Virus record (IMG/VR): IMGVR_UViG_3300046171_000162
Coordinates: 62,001 to 126,000 of that record
DNA length: 64,000 bases
Strand: one strand, 5' to 3'
Origin: a virus
Shown here: piece after piece, positions 24,501 through 34,093 of the stretch
Layout of the letters: every line of letters starts with the position of its first letter
How positions within the stretch are numbered: the first letter of the stretch is position 1
The notes under the pieces: model-generated
Told to the model about the DNA's origin: nothing
The model's database searches: none
What the model saw: only the letters and a program-made list of their open reading frames with translations
Made by a program: the position numbers and the translations under genes

Positions 24501-27500
24501 GTTACTTCAAAGGTCAGTACATCGCTGTTATCAACAGTGGACTATCTGATGAAGTCAACGGAACATTCAAGGTTGATACCATTGATGATAACAATCCAAA
24601 GGTATTCACCTACATCATTCCTATCACCGCTGCTGGTCTAGGACTGGTTTCTGGTATCACTTACACCACTGCTAATGGTCTTGGCACCAATGCAGTCATT
24701 CAGGCAGAGATTGACTCCGTTGAGTCTGCATCTCCTTATGTCTTTAACTGCTCCATTCGTTCCACCTGGGGTCAGTGTGGTATGTGGGCAGATGGATCCA
24801 AGGCAACTGGATTCAAATCGATGGTTGTTGCACAGTACACGGGTGTTTCGCTACAGAAAGACGACCGTGCATTCATCCGCTACGACAGATTTACTAACAC
24901 TTGGAACCAAGCATCACTAACTGATGCATTTGCAACTGTTCCTTACCACGCCAAGGGTGATGCATATTGGAAGGATGAGTGGAGAAACTTCCACATTCGT
25001 GCTTCTGATGACTCCTTCATCCAGTGCGTCTCGGTCTTCGCTGTTGGTTTCCACGATCACTTCCTGATGGAAAGTGGTGGTGACATGTCTATCACCAACT
25101 CGAACTCTAACTTCGGTAACACCTCACTTCACTCTGTTGGATTCAAAGGATTTGCATTCAACCAGGACAAGGGTGGTTACATTGATGCTATCATTCCTCC
25201 CAAGGTTGTTAACACTGCTGCAGAAGGAACTTCTACTCTACAGTATTACACCCTTGATATTGAAGCATCTAATGATCAAGCAAACCACAACAAACTATAT
25301 CTCGCAGGTGATACCAATCAAGATCCATCTTCTAGACCTGCTGCATCCATCGGTGGTTACAGACTAGGTGCCAAGCAAGATGACAGACTCTATGTTAAAC
25401 TACCTGGCAGTGGCGCAGGTGGTAAGAACACTTATCATGCAACTCTAGAACCATCTGGTGTCAAGACTTATAAGTCATCGCTGTCTAGTCTTACACCTCC
25501 TAGTCTCAACATCAACTTTGACCTAGATGGTGATGGTAACGATGACTTTAACATGGCATATGATGCTGCTAATCTCATCGAGAAGAACAGATCATATCTA
25601 GCAGAAGAAACTTATGGATACATCACTACGCTGTATCCTGCTCTGCTGACCAATTCTTCCCTGACTATCACCAAGTGTGAAAGAGACATGGGATTCATTA
25701 TTGATGCTGTTGTTAAAGACCTTCGTGTCGGCGGTAACATCAATACAATCTATGCTGCAGAATCTTACATCTCTGGCGGTAACGTATCGTATGTCGATGG
25801 AGAATTAACTGAAACACTACTGGCATATGATCACTTGAGAAGATTGTCGTTCGGTGCTATCCGTAACTTCAATCTACTGATCAAGAATTGTACCACTGTT
25901 AATGGATCTGCAACCGTAACTGTTGGTGATACTTCTGGTCTTGTACCTGGCATGAATGTCAGTCACTACAGTCAAACCGACTTTACCAATGGTAAGTTGG
26001 ATGAGGGTTCCACTCGCCTTGGAACTCTACTAGATTCCAACTCTCCTGTAATTATTGATCAGATTGTTAATGCTACAACGATCACTATTAAGGACGTTAA
26101 TACCGACCAACCATTTAATGCTGGTGGTGATAGCACTACTGCATGGTTCTACTTTGAAAACGTCAACCGTTATTCTTCATCGCAGCGTGTAGTTGATGAA
26201 GACATCACCCAGGATACAGATTATCCAGAGTGTAATAACATCACCACTGCTATTCAGAACCTGTATGATGTTGTCAATCTAATTCTCAATGGCAACGGAA
26301 ATCAGGTAACTAGAGTTGAACCAATCATTGATTCTGCTCAACTTATTGGTAGAGCGACAGTATTCACTATTGATACTGGTAATGGTCAAACTGACCCTCA
26401 TGGACTACAAACTGGCACTCCTGTCAGACTAGTCCCAAGAGCACTTAATGATCAGGTTGATAAGCGTCTTGTCAGACTACCAAGAGGATTTGAAACTAAC
26501 AGAACATACTATGTGATCGCTCCTGGCAGATTGACAGCTCCTGGTGTATTCAATGGCACCAGTGAGTTTGACAACACTGCAGGCACTAAATTGATGCTGG
26601 CAGCAACCAAAGAGAATGCTTCGGCAGGTATTTACATCTATTCTTCTGAAACAGAAGCAGTAGATCCTCAAGTTGAGATTCTGGTTCAGCAGTATGTTCT
26701 CGATGATCAGTATGATCTACATCGTTATGTCTGTAATGTTTCTGGAATTTACATCGAAACTGATGTTCCTCACATCTTCGATGTACCCATTCCTAACGTT
26801 CCTGCACAACAGATTTTCTTCGCAACATCTGGTGACGCAAGTTCCCAGCTACCAACTATTGCTGGTGCATCGACAGTTCCAACGAACGTATACTACTACC
26901 CAAGATTTGAGACGCCTAATAAGTTCAGTGTTCACACTAGTCAGGCAGATGCTCAAGCAGGCACAAATGCAGTAATCTTTACTTCTGGTAGTGGTAGTGA
27001 CTTTGTTGTCTACGGTAACAAGAAGACATCGCCATTGAGATATGATCCAGTTTCGTTCAACAGATGGTACATTAACGTTAAGGATGAGTCTTCAGGTGGT
27101 TTAGATCCTGATGCAATCCTTACCAGATTCCATGCTGCTGACTTCCTAGATGGCACTGGTAATCTCTTCACTCCCGATACATTCTTCGAGAGAATTGAGG
27201 ATGAGCGTACACCTCTGGACAGAATCTATCGTCTACGTTATGTCATTCCCAAGTATCTATCGACAGTTCGCGAACCTCTCAATGGTTATGTCATTAAGAC
27301 AAGAACTGATGACAGAAGAAGACTGAAACCCCAGAGATTCATTCTGGAACCATTCAGTAATGGCGCACCTACTATTGCACAGTTTGAGAACCCTGCAAGA
27401 CCTGCCGAGAAACTAGGTCAATCTCTGGCGACTCTTAACGCTGCTGGTGTTGACATCAGTGGAAACTTCTACGATCCATACGAGAATCCTCTACAGATCG

Positions 27501-30500
27501 AGTTTGAATCCAAGATTGCAGTTACAATTCAGTCGGCAAGAGTTGGATCTAATTTCGCTGATGAAGACAGACTAGAACTGACTGTTTTCGATCATACGAT
27601 CATCAACCAGCAACTGAAGAATGAGATCTTCACTATTGTTGAGATTGGATCTCCACAGGGTGCAGGTATTCAAACCAGCATCTACAATAGCGATGACGCC
27701 AACTACGTTAGTTGGACTGGTAATTGCTCTGGATCTGGATTTGTTCATGGATACTATCAAGCAGACTTGACTGCATTTATTATCCTGAAGAACATCACTG
27801 GTAAGTTAGATTTCGACGCTAGCAATCCTACCACCTTTGTACAAAACAATGGCACGTTCTTTGATCTCAACGGTCAGAAAGATGCGTGGCCAACACAAAT
27901 CAGTCGCTCCGAGAGAAAGAACTATCTCTACAGAATTGAAGGTGCTAATGTCTACACTGTAGTACCTGGTGATAAAGTTACCACTCCTGGTGGTGATACC
28001 TACACAATTTCTGCGGTCGAGGATGTACCTGATATTGATGATACCTTCTACATCTTTGATGTGGAGACTATTCAAGAGCAGATTCCTCTCCAGCAGGAAG
28101 GTGTTTACTACTTGACAGCAGTTCGTGGTAACATCTCTCCATATCCTCTGGGTGCTGGTGTTGGAACTAACTTCCATTACTACAAGTTCTCTCAACCTAT
28201 CTCTAATCTGTATCCTCTGGATTACAAGAACGACCCACTGTGGTTCCAGATCGATGATAGTGGAAACAGAGATCTTACGAAACTTGATCCTCCAGCATCT
28301 GTTGCTGCTGCTGACAACTATGTCCACGGTCTTGTTACTCTTAACGATTACAAGTACAGTGAGACGAAGGAAGCAGTTACAGACATGCTTGCAACCAGAC
28401 CATTTGCAAACTTCCAGTTTACAAATTCAACTGCTGATGTCAATGCTAAAGTAATTGATAACAGAATTCGAGCACAAGAAGGTAACGCATCTGTAGGTTC
28501 CGAGAACAGACAGATTCCTATCTCTGGTGACTCTGTATATCCTCTACAGAGTAGATACTATACAGAACTTCGTAGACCATCTATTGCAAGATCTGGTAAC
28601 CACACGTTTGAGTACCTTGGTTTCGGTCCTGGTAACTACTCAACTGGTTTCCCACTCCGTCAGGAAGTCGTTCTATCTGATAAGCAAGACTTCTATGCAC
28701 AAGCGAAGCGTGAAGACGGCGGTATCGTCTTCTACACGGGTCTAAACTCCAACGGTGACCTCTATATCGGTAACCGTAAGATCAACGCTATTACAGGCGA
28801 AGAGACGTTCCTTGAGCAGGCAGCACTAGAAGACAGTGGAGACGATAGCGATAGCATCGGAGCACTGGTTACTACCTTCGATAACGCAGTTACCTTCAAT
28901 GATAAGGTAACGATTGAAGGTGAGACCTTCCTGAACAATCCCGTTCAGATCAACGTTGACCCTCTGGATGGTGATTCACTTCGTATCCTGTCTCTAACGC
29001 AGTCTGGAGACGATCCTACGCAGGATAGAACAGCTTTCAGAAACAGATTGGATGGTGACATTGTTCTCACCAAGAACAGCATCAACGCTGCGGTCTACAG
29101 ATTTAACCCACGCGGTACTGTAGAGACTCCTGGTCAATCTTATACTTGGAGAACTCATGTTGCAGGTGGATTCCCCTCCAACATCACTCCAAATAACACA
29201 GGATTACTTGCTGCTGGTGGCACTGCATGGTACACAGCACAGAATGTTACCTATGGTTCTTCTATCACACCTACTGCTGGTGATATCCTGTACAAGGGTC
29301 TGGAAGTAAACAGAAGTGGTTCTCTGGGTTGGATTTACACCAACTTCTTCACCGAGATTCCTGATGCTTCTATCTTCTCGCTAACTTCTGACAACACAAC
29401 AACCATTGAAATTCAGTGGGGTGCGGGTGTTAGCAACCAGCAGTTGAATGTCAAAGTAGGAGAAACCCTACGCATCTCTAACTTCTCTAACACATTCTTC
29501 AATGGATCTTGGAAGGTTCTAGCTTCTGCATTCGATCCACTTGCATCCACTTGTAAGGTTCAACTGTTCAACCAGATTGCACAGAACGTCTACGATTGGT
29601 CGGCAGAAGGTCCTGGTGCGAAGATCGAGATCTCTCTATCCAGATGGAAGGAACTTGGTGTAATCGGTGCTGAAGCATTGAGAACTGACACTGATACATT
29701 CGGTGACTTCAGACTTGGCATCAACACGATTGGACGTTCTGCTAAAGAAGCAACCAATGTTGCTAATGTCAGTGTAGACACCGATCCTCGTGCTAACCTA
29801 GACGTTGTTGGTACTGCATTCATCAGTGGTAAGACTCTGGTCACATATGACAATACTGGTCTGGTAGATGTAAACAACTACTTTGCTGAAGCATCTAATG
29901 CAAAGACCTACTTTACAGTAGACAATGCATTCTTGGTTGGTGGTGAAAGCGACGATCCTGATGCTATTGCAACTGTTCGTATTTCGACTTCTGATCCTGC
30001 TTCTGTCACTTCTACTTATCAGACTGGTGGTAGATTTGGTATTAACACTTCCATCGGTGGTCTTGCCGAGAGAGAACTTGATAGAAACTTCGTAGTCTAT
30101 GGTGATGCTAGAATCACTGGCAATACTCTAATCGAAGATGACTTGAGCATCGACGGTGGAGATCTGAACTCTACTGCAGAAACATTCCAGTTCCTCAATA
30201 CTAATGTTGACTTCTTCATTGGTCTAGGTGCTGCTGAATCTCTGTCGCTCGGTAACACCACTCAATCTGATCAGTCGATCAGTGTTGGTATGAACGTAGC
30301 AGACACTGCTTCTCATACATTGAGAATTGGTGGTAACGCTGGATCTACTACACTAGAGATTCACAAGCGTTCCAAGAGTGCTTTTGTTGACATTGCATCT
30401 GTCGAAGACGCAATTACATCTAACTGTTCTATCAACATTGGTGGTGGTGCTCCTAACCTGGCAACATCTACTTACATTGGTACATATCAAACCAAGGTTG

Positions 30501-32659
30501 CTGGAACACTAGAAATCGCTGCTTTCGCTGGTTCATCTACTGCTCGTATCTTCACTCTAGCAGCAGAAGCTAACCTCTTTGATGGCGCAGCAACAACTTC
30601 TGTTAACATTGGTGCTAACGCAGCATCAGTTGATATCGCTGGTCTGGGTGGTTTCACTACTGTTAGAAACTCCCTGAAGGTACAAGGTAGCACCACTTCT
30701 GATGGTACTATCACACTTTCTGGTGGTTTGAATGCAGGTATTATTAAGATCAACAGAGCAAGATTCTCTACCTCTACTGGAGATCATCAGGTTGGATCTC
30801 TGGAAGATCCTAACATCACCTTCCTCAAGTATTATGAGACTGGTAAGAAGATCGATACTGGTGGTGTTGCACCATGGGGTAGCGATACATTCCTACTAGC
30901 AGGTGGTCAGATTGCTGCTGTTGATAGCATCAGTCCAACAAACAGCTCTGACTGGGTTGCAAACGTACTGTATGATAACCTCCAAGCAACCACTACTGGC
31001 AACGGTACTGGAGCACTGTTTAACGTTGAGATCGATGGTTCTGGTGATGTAACTATCAGTCTAGTCGCTCCTGGTTCTGGATATTCTGATAACGATCCTC
31101 TAACTATCACCTCCGATCAACTTGGTGGTGCTGCTGGTGGTCAGGATCTAACCTTCAGAGTTAACCAAGTCAATGCTTCTGGTGAACTCTACTACTTACC
31201 AATCACAGCACCTGCACCTGATGACTTTAAGATCGGTGATCTTCTTCTCATCGATAGAGGACATCCACAAGCAGTTGATTCTGTTGATTCAAATGGTGCT
31301 ACTGTTGCAGCAGATCAGCAATACTCGGAGATTGTCCAAGTTACTGCTCTGATCAACGTCACCGACCCAACTGATACTCTTGGTTATAGACTAGGTGTTA
31401 AGAGAGGTGTTGATGGTACTGCTACTAGAGCAGATCACCCCGATGAGAGCATCATCGCTAAACTTGATAAGTCTGCTAACGCATCTTACATCACTGGATT
31501 TGATCTAGACAACAATGGTGAACTAGACACAGGTAACACGAGTGCTGGTGTTTCTACTGCTGACATCAGAATTGGTGTTGCAGAATTCGGTGGAACTCTA
31601 ACCACCAACGATTATCTGATTCTAGATAACATTGAAATCGTTAAAGTCGCTGAACTTATCTCCACAGATATTCAGTCACTGCGTGTTACTGATGGTGGCA
31701 CTCCTGCAACCGAGGTATTCAGAGTAGATTCTACTACAGGTAATACCAAACTCAATGGAAGATTGAGTGTCGGACAGGGATTTGATAAGTTTGTTGTTGA
31801 GGGTACAAATGGTAATACAACTATTGCTGGCACTCTTACTGTTAACAATACTCTGAAGGTCAGAGGTGCTACTGTCGAGGGCGTTGAGTTCTTCAGACTA
31901 ACCAACGGCGGTTCTACCAGTATCACAGAAAGAACTACTCTGGAAGTTGATACTGCAACTGGTGATCTAACAATCAACGGTGGTGACATTAAGGTCTTCG
32001 GTGAAGATGGAACTACCGAGAAACTGACGTTTGAAAATTCTACTGGTGACCTCACAGTTACTGGTACATTATCTGCAGTTGGCGATGGAACCGCAACATT
32101 CGGCGGCGACATTACTGTTACGGGAGACATTACCATCAATGGTGGTGATCTAACGGTCAACTCTAGTGGTGATGAGATCTTCGCAGTTGATGAACGAGGC
32201 GGCATGACAATCGCTAGTATTGAGAACTACATCACCAGAACTGGTGGTCGTAAGTGGGAGTATACTGCAGAACAAACTGTTCAAACAGAACCAAATGTTA
32301 ACTATTTTGTCAACGCAAGTCAAAATACTGTTGTCAAACTACCACCACTAGGTGATTGTCTAATTGGCGATATGATTCGCATTATAGATATAGGTGGACT
32401 CCTTACATATAACATGAGTATGATCGTTAGAGCACCTTCTGACGTTAATGTTCAGGGTGGTACTGACAATACTGGAACTGCGCTAATGAGTGGTGTTTCT
32501 AATTCTGGAAATTTGGTTGGTGATGGATATGATGGTGGTGAACTGATTGTTCAGACTCCATATGCAGCATTTACGCTGATCTTTGCTGGATCTTCTACAC
32601 CAACTGGTCAAACAGCAGTTCCTGGTGGTAAGGTCGGTTGGTATATCGCAGAGGTTTGA
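21578..32659 (+). CDS. Giant virion structural protein (probable fibre or baseplate-fibre connector)
   Basis: 3,693 aa. The N-terminus (MPLTRLDNLYSSKTGKYLYV...DDFNATDELDNRG) is the hallmark of the largest cyanophage T4-like structural protein. It is followed by about three 43-aa repeats (VDRAAAE...HPDFF.PG, from 21893, 22020 and 22149), then four ~120-aa repeats each beginning CKRD (22357, 22718, 23089, 23474), with a fifth, interrupted copy from about 25670. The centre is beta-rich; the last third has trimeric-fibre-like repeats (GDLTVTGTLSAVGDGTATFGG type). No T4 counterpart is evident; location before the collar/adhesin genes suggests a tail-fibre shaft or connector. ATG preceded by a late promoter. 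Confidence 0.8.
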   Translation: MPLTRLDNLYSSKTGKYLYVSPDDFNATDELDNRGNSPLRPFKTIQRAFIEVARYSYLPGKDNDRFDQFSIMLMPGNHFIDNRPGLVDTANPESRYFDSGNLIEANKQLIVDRAAAEIFVQHPDFFHPGDNQTDDGSRYADAYRLVQLNRKEIVDKSAAHIAVEFPDFFYPGGNGTSEAEYRFKDGYRLIQQNKQEIVDRAAAEIAVAHPDFFFPGDPADDPVYRFKDAYRLIQQNRQEIIDTAWTTMQAGANAADPADEAKCKRDIGLLVDYIGIDLVKGGNEYTRKFTLKYFQGGVFSYIISEAAATVDAYNAARDLMIQAMKNQLTITDSTITIDPNACANVESAITTLTQIVTDAFNAADASGIPVETTGSDLTNEAKCKRDLGLFVDYLGLDLISGGNEYVRRHAGTYFVNGSPISNGLVGEEAQSITAFNKARDLMISAVQNILLVQDSTITVDGGGCANVQSAITTLTAILTTVINDGNLSQLPAETLGSFASANEIECKRDLGEYIDALSLDVALAGGNRYTRKYLKTYFNEAGTQFITGSLESEQSESIAAFNKARDLMISAFRNELFAKDSTITADPNGTPLCADVASMLGNLAAIVETVLTDGNLSQLPAETVTDHETAGEQKCKRDIGFIVDGVLADIRNGGNSNIISVAKTYFDRDGNPIADGIVGEEAESITAYNKARDMMKLAVTNSLYDKDLTISPGPAIAGANTPDIEYDESGNPGACIDVQTSIQTLVAILTDVINAGSLSVLASVQVTGVVPVFDYNRALQEWQDDSILDLGNPDNVLYKFNSTEGGCIVPRGCSLIGYDLRRTIVRPLYVPDPVDGDQERTGIFKLTGGCYLWQFTIKDGDLSENSPLYDQADKVGKVYYKKNSTDLKIPEYSHHKICIMTYAGNEELDRFYEKVGRAFAQFQPTIDDGELEALVQETRIVGPLSDTRTVESIEVVDIPGTSTARFTVTTKIEHGYFKGQYIAVINSGLSDEVNGTFKVDTIDDNNPKVFTYIIPITAAGLGLVSGITYTTANGLGTNAVIQAEIDSVESASPYVFNCSIRSTWGQCGMWADGSKATGFKSMVVAQYTGVSLQKDDRAFIRYDRFTNTWNQASLTDAFATVPYHAKGDAYWKDEWRNFHIRASDDSFIQCVSVFAVGFHDHFLMESGGDMSITNSNSNFGNTSLHSVGFKGFAFNQDKGGYIDAIIPPKVVNTAAEGTSTLQYYTLDIEASNDQANHNKLYLAGDTNQDPSSRPAASIGGYRLGAKQDDRLYVKLPGSGAGGKNTYHATLEPSGVKTYKSSLSSLTPPSLNINFDLDGDGNDDFNMAYDAANLIEKNRSYLAEETYGYITTLYPALLTNSSLTITKCERDMGFIIDAVVKDLRVGGNINTIYAAESYISGGNVSYVDGELTETLLAYDHLRRLSFGAIRNFNLLIKNCTTVNGSATVTVGDTSGLVPGMNVSHYSQTDFTNGKLDEGSTRLGTLLDSNSPVIIDQIVNATTITIKDVNTDQPFNAGGDSTTAWFYFENVNRYSSSQRVVDEDITQDTDYPECNNITTAIQNLYDVVNLILNGNGNQVTRVEPIIDSAQLIGRATVFTIDTGNGQTDPHGLQTGTPVRLVPRALNDQVDKRLVRLPRGFETNRTYYVIAPGRLTAPGVFNGTSEFDNTAGTKLMLAATKENASAGIYIYSSETEAVDPQVEILVQQYVLDDQYDLHRYVCNVSGIYIETDVPHIFDVPIPNVPAQQIFFATSGDASSQLPTIAGASTVPTNVYYYPRFETPNKFSVHTSQADAQAGTNAVIFTSGSGSDFVVYGNKKTSPLRYDPVSFNRWYINVKDESSGGLDPDAILTRFHAADFLDGTGNLFTPDTFFERIEDERTPLDRIYRLRYVIPKYLSTVREPLNGYVIKTRTDDRRRLKPQRFILEPFSNGAPTIAQFENPARPAEKLGQSLATLNAAGVDISGNFYDPYENPLQIEFESKIAVTIQSARVGSNFADEDRLELTVFDHTIINQQLKNEIFTIVEIGSPQGAGIQTSIYNSDDANYVSWTGNCSGSGFVHGYYQADLTAFIILKNITGKLDFDASNPTTFVQNNGTFFDLNGQKDAWPTQISRSERKNYLYRIEGANVYTVVPGDKVTTPGGDTYTISAVEDVPDIDDTFYIFDVETIQEQIPLQQEGVYYLTAVRGNISPYPLGAGVGTNFHYYKFSQPISNLYPLDYKNDPLWFQIDDSGNRDLTKLDPPASVAAADNYVHGLVTLNDYKYSETKEAVTDMLATRPFANFQFTNSTADVNAKVIDNRIRAQEGNASVGSENRQIPISGDSVYPLQSRYYTELRRPSIARSGNHTFEYLGFGPGNYSTGFPLRQEVVLSDKQDFYAQAKREDGGIVFYTGLNSNGDLYIGNRKINAITGEETFLEQAALEDSGDDSDSIGALVTTFDNAVTFNDKVTIEGETFLNNPVQINVDPLDGDSLRILSLTQSGDDPTQDRTAFRNRLDGDIVLTKNSINAAVYRFNPRGTVETPGQSYTWRTHVAGGFPSNITPNNTGLLAAGGTAWYTAQNVTYGSSITPTAGDILYKGLEVNRSGSLGWIYTNFFTEIPDASIFSLTSDNTTTIEIQWGAGVSNQQLNVKVGETLRISNFSNTFFNGSWKVLASAFDPLASTCKVQLFNQIAQNVYDWSAEGPGAKIEISLSRWKELGVIGAEALRTDTDTFGDFRLGINTIGRSAKEATNVANVSVDTDPRANLDVVGTAFISGKTLVTYDNTGLVDVNNYFAEASNAKTYFTVDNAFLVGGESDDPDAIATVRISTSDPASVTSTYQTGGRFGINTSIGGLAERELDRNFVVYGDARITGNTLIEDDLSIDGGDLNSTAETFQFLNTNVDFFIGLGAAESLSLGNTTQSDQSISVGMNVADTASHTLRIGGNAGSTTLEIHKRSKSAFVDIASVEDAITSNCSINIGGGAPNLATSTYIGTYQTKVAGTLEIAAFAGSSTARIFTLAAEANLFDGAATTSVNIGANAASVDIAGLGGFTTVRNSLKVQGSTTSDGTITLSGGLNAGIIKINRARFSTSTGDHQVGSLEDPNITFLKYYETGKKIDTGGVAPWGSDTFLLAGGQIAAVDSISPTNSSDWVANVLYDNLQATTTGNGTGALFNVEIDGSGDVTISLVAPGSGYSDNDPLTITSDQLGGAAGGQDLTFRVNQVNASGELYYLPITAPAPDDFKIGDLLLIDRGHPQAVDSVDSNGATVAADQQYSEIVQVTALINVTDPTDTLGYRLGVKRGVDGTATRADHPDESIIAKLDKSANASYITGFDLDNNGELDTGNTSAGVSTADIRIGVAEFGGTLTTNDYLILDNIEIVKVAELISTDIQSLRVTDGGTPATEVFRVDSTTGNTKLNGRLSVGQGFDKFVVEGTNGNTTIAGTLTVNNTLKVRGATVEGVEFFRLTNGGSTSITERTTLEVDTATGDLTINGGDIKVFGEDGTTEKLTFENSTGDLTVTGTLSAVGDGTATFGGDITVTGDITINGGDLTVNSSGDEIFAVDERGGMTIASIENYITRTGGRKWEYTAEQTVQTEPNVNYFVNASQNTVVKLPPLGDCLIGDMIRIIDIGGLLTYNMSMIVRAPSDVNVQGGTDNTGTALMSGVSNSGNLVGDGYDGGELIVQTPYAAFTLIFAGSSTPTGQTAVPGGKVGWYIAEV
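21893..22316 (+). repeat. Tandem 43-codon repeats in the giant protein
   Basis: Units begin near 21893, 22020 and 22149 with a partial fourth near 22278, spaced 127-129 bases. Each encodes a helix (N-K/R-x-E-I-V-D-x-A-A) and a HPDFF/FPDFF-x-PG turn. Confidence 0.75.
22357..23870 (+). repeat. Four ~120-codon CKRD repeats in the giant protein
   Basis: Copies start at about 22357, 22718, 23089 and 23474. Each has CKRD-x-G, an L/V-D-x-x-x-x-D core, GGN, a short insert, AxNKARDLM and a closing C-A-x-V...L...I/V segment. A degenerate fifth copy at about 25670-26290 has a long insertion in its middle. Confidence 0.75.
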
Positions 32660-32662
32660 TAC

Positions 32663-34093
32663 ATGTTTTATCAGGAAAGACATGAAGCAAAAGGTGCCGT
32701 TATCGGCACCATTATGGCGTGGACAGGGGGATTAAGTTCTATCCCCCATGGTTGGGTCATTTGTGATGGGGGAACATTACCTGCGGATGATTTCCCTCTG
32801 TTGGCTGCTACTATTGGTGACTCATATAACATGGGAACTAGTAGTAATTTCAACGGAACATTCCCATCATATACTGGACTGATTACTCTACCAGATCTAA
32901 ATGGTAGAATGCTGATGGATATTGAGAATGACTATTTTCCTCTTACTGGAAGAGCGGCGGATAGTGATACTGACGCTAGATCTATTATGAGCTCTATCGT
33001 TGGTAGTAAGAAACAGAATACTCAAGGAATGGCACTTACTGGTAGTTATACTGACATCACGACAGACATTATTTTCCAAATTAGTCCAAGCGACAGAACT
33101 GGTTATCAAGGAAAAATTACTGGTAATACTATTCTTGCTGGTGAAGGAACAAAGACAGTATATGTTGCTCCTAGAAAACTAGGTAGAAAGCATATTACTA
33201 GACATAATCATCCTGGAAACGTCTCGACTATTAGGAATGACGACCCGAGATATCCTGGTGATGGTGTTGTTCCTTACTTTCCAATATCATATACATTATA
33301 TGTGTCAGCGGTTGACATCGACAGTGGTGGTGATGTTGGTGATGTTGGTGATGGTGACCTTATATTCTTTGGTTGGACTGATAATAATATCCAAGGCAGA
33401 CATACTGGTGATCCTACAGAAAGAAGTGAAGTTGGAACTCCTGTAAACATTCGACCAGGTATCATTGGTGGTTTGTTTGGAAATTTCCAATCTGTAAACG
33501 ATGCACCAAATTATCCTGCACTACTTTCTTACAGATGGCCAGAGCAGGGAAATAATGGTGAGGAGAGTCCTGATGGAAGAAATGATGGTGTTCCTAATAA
33601 AGTTTTTGGTTTATCGTATTCAGAATCTCCTCCAATTAACCTTAAACCAAGAGAGTTGAGATATACGCCATTGACGCCAGCTTTCCTTGATACAGATAAA
33701 CACGAGGATGCATACTTTATTGGCGGACCAAATGAACAAAGTATTCCATATGGTGCTGGTGGAAATGAAGTTAATGTTCCAGTGGGAATCAGGAATTACT
33801 TTAATGATACTCAACCAGAAAATGACGTTAGCGGCAGAACTTTGTTGAGTCACCCAGCATATGACTTTCTAGCAGATGCACCTGGTACGGATAAAATTTA
33901 TCCTCATGATCATGGCACATTTGATATTGATTTTGATTCGACCAGATTAAAACCCCAGTCGAGTATTCTTGCTAATGTTAATTTGCCCCCTAGCACAAAT
34001 CCAGACAATACGCAGAATGAAGGAGCATTATCAATTGAATTCACTACTGCACAACCCAAACTCACCTGTATATACATCATCAGAGCATACTAA
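32663..34093 (+). CDS. Tail collar-domain fibre protein
   Basis: 476 aa, ATG three bases after the giant gene's stop. Residues about 15-95 form a phage tail collar domain: IGTIMAWTGG, IPHGWVICDGGTLPADDFPLLAATIG, ITLPDLNGRMLM. The C-terminus IYIIRAY is echoed in the proteins ending at 35874 and 44281. It is probably part of a short or long tail-fibre tip. The stop overlaps the next ATG by one base. Confidence 0.8.
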   Translation: MFYQERHEAKGAVIGTIMAWTGGLSSIPHGWVICDGGTLPADDFPLLAATIGDSYNMGTSSNFNGTFPSYTGLITLPDLNGRMLMDIENDYFPLTGRAADSDTDARSIMSSIVGSKKQNTQGMALTGSYTDITTDIIFQISPSDRTGYQGKITGNTILAGEGTKTVYVAPRKLGRKHITRHNHPGNVSTIRNDDPRYPGDGVVPYFPISYTLYVSAVDIDSGGDVGDVGDGDLIFFGWTDNNIQGRHTGDPTERSEVGTPVNIRPGIIGGLFGNFQSVNDAPNYPALLSYRWPEQGNNGEESPDGRNDGVPNKVFGLSYSESPPINLKPRELRYTPLTPAFLDTDKHEDAYFIGGPNEQSIPYGAGGNEVNVPVGIRNYFNDTQPENDVSGRTLLSHPAYDFLADAPGTDKIYPHDHGTFDIDFDSTRLKPQSSILANVNLPPSTNPDNTQNEGALSIEFTTAQPKLTCIYIIRAY

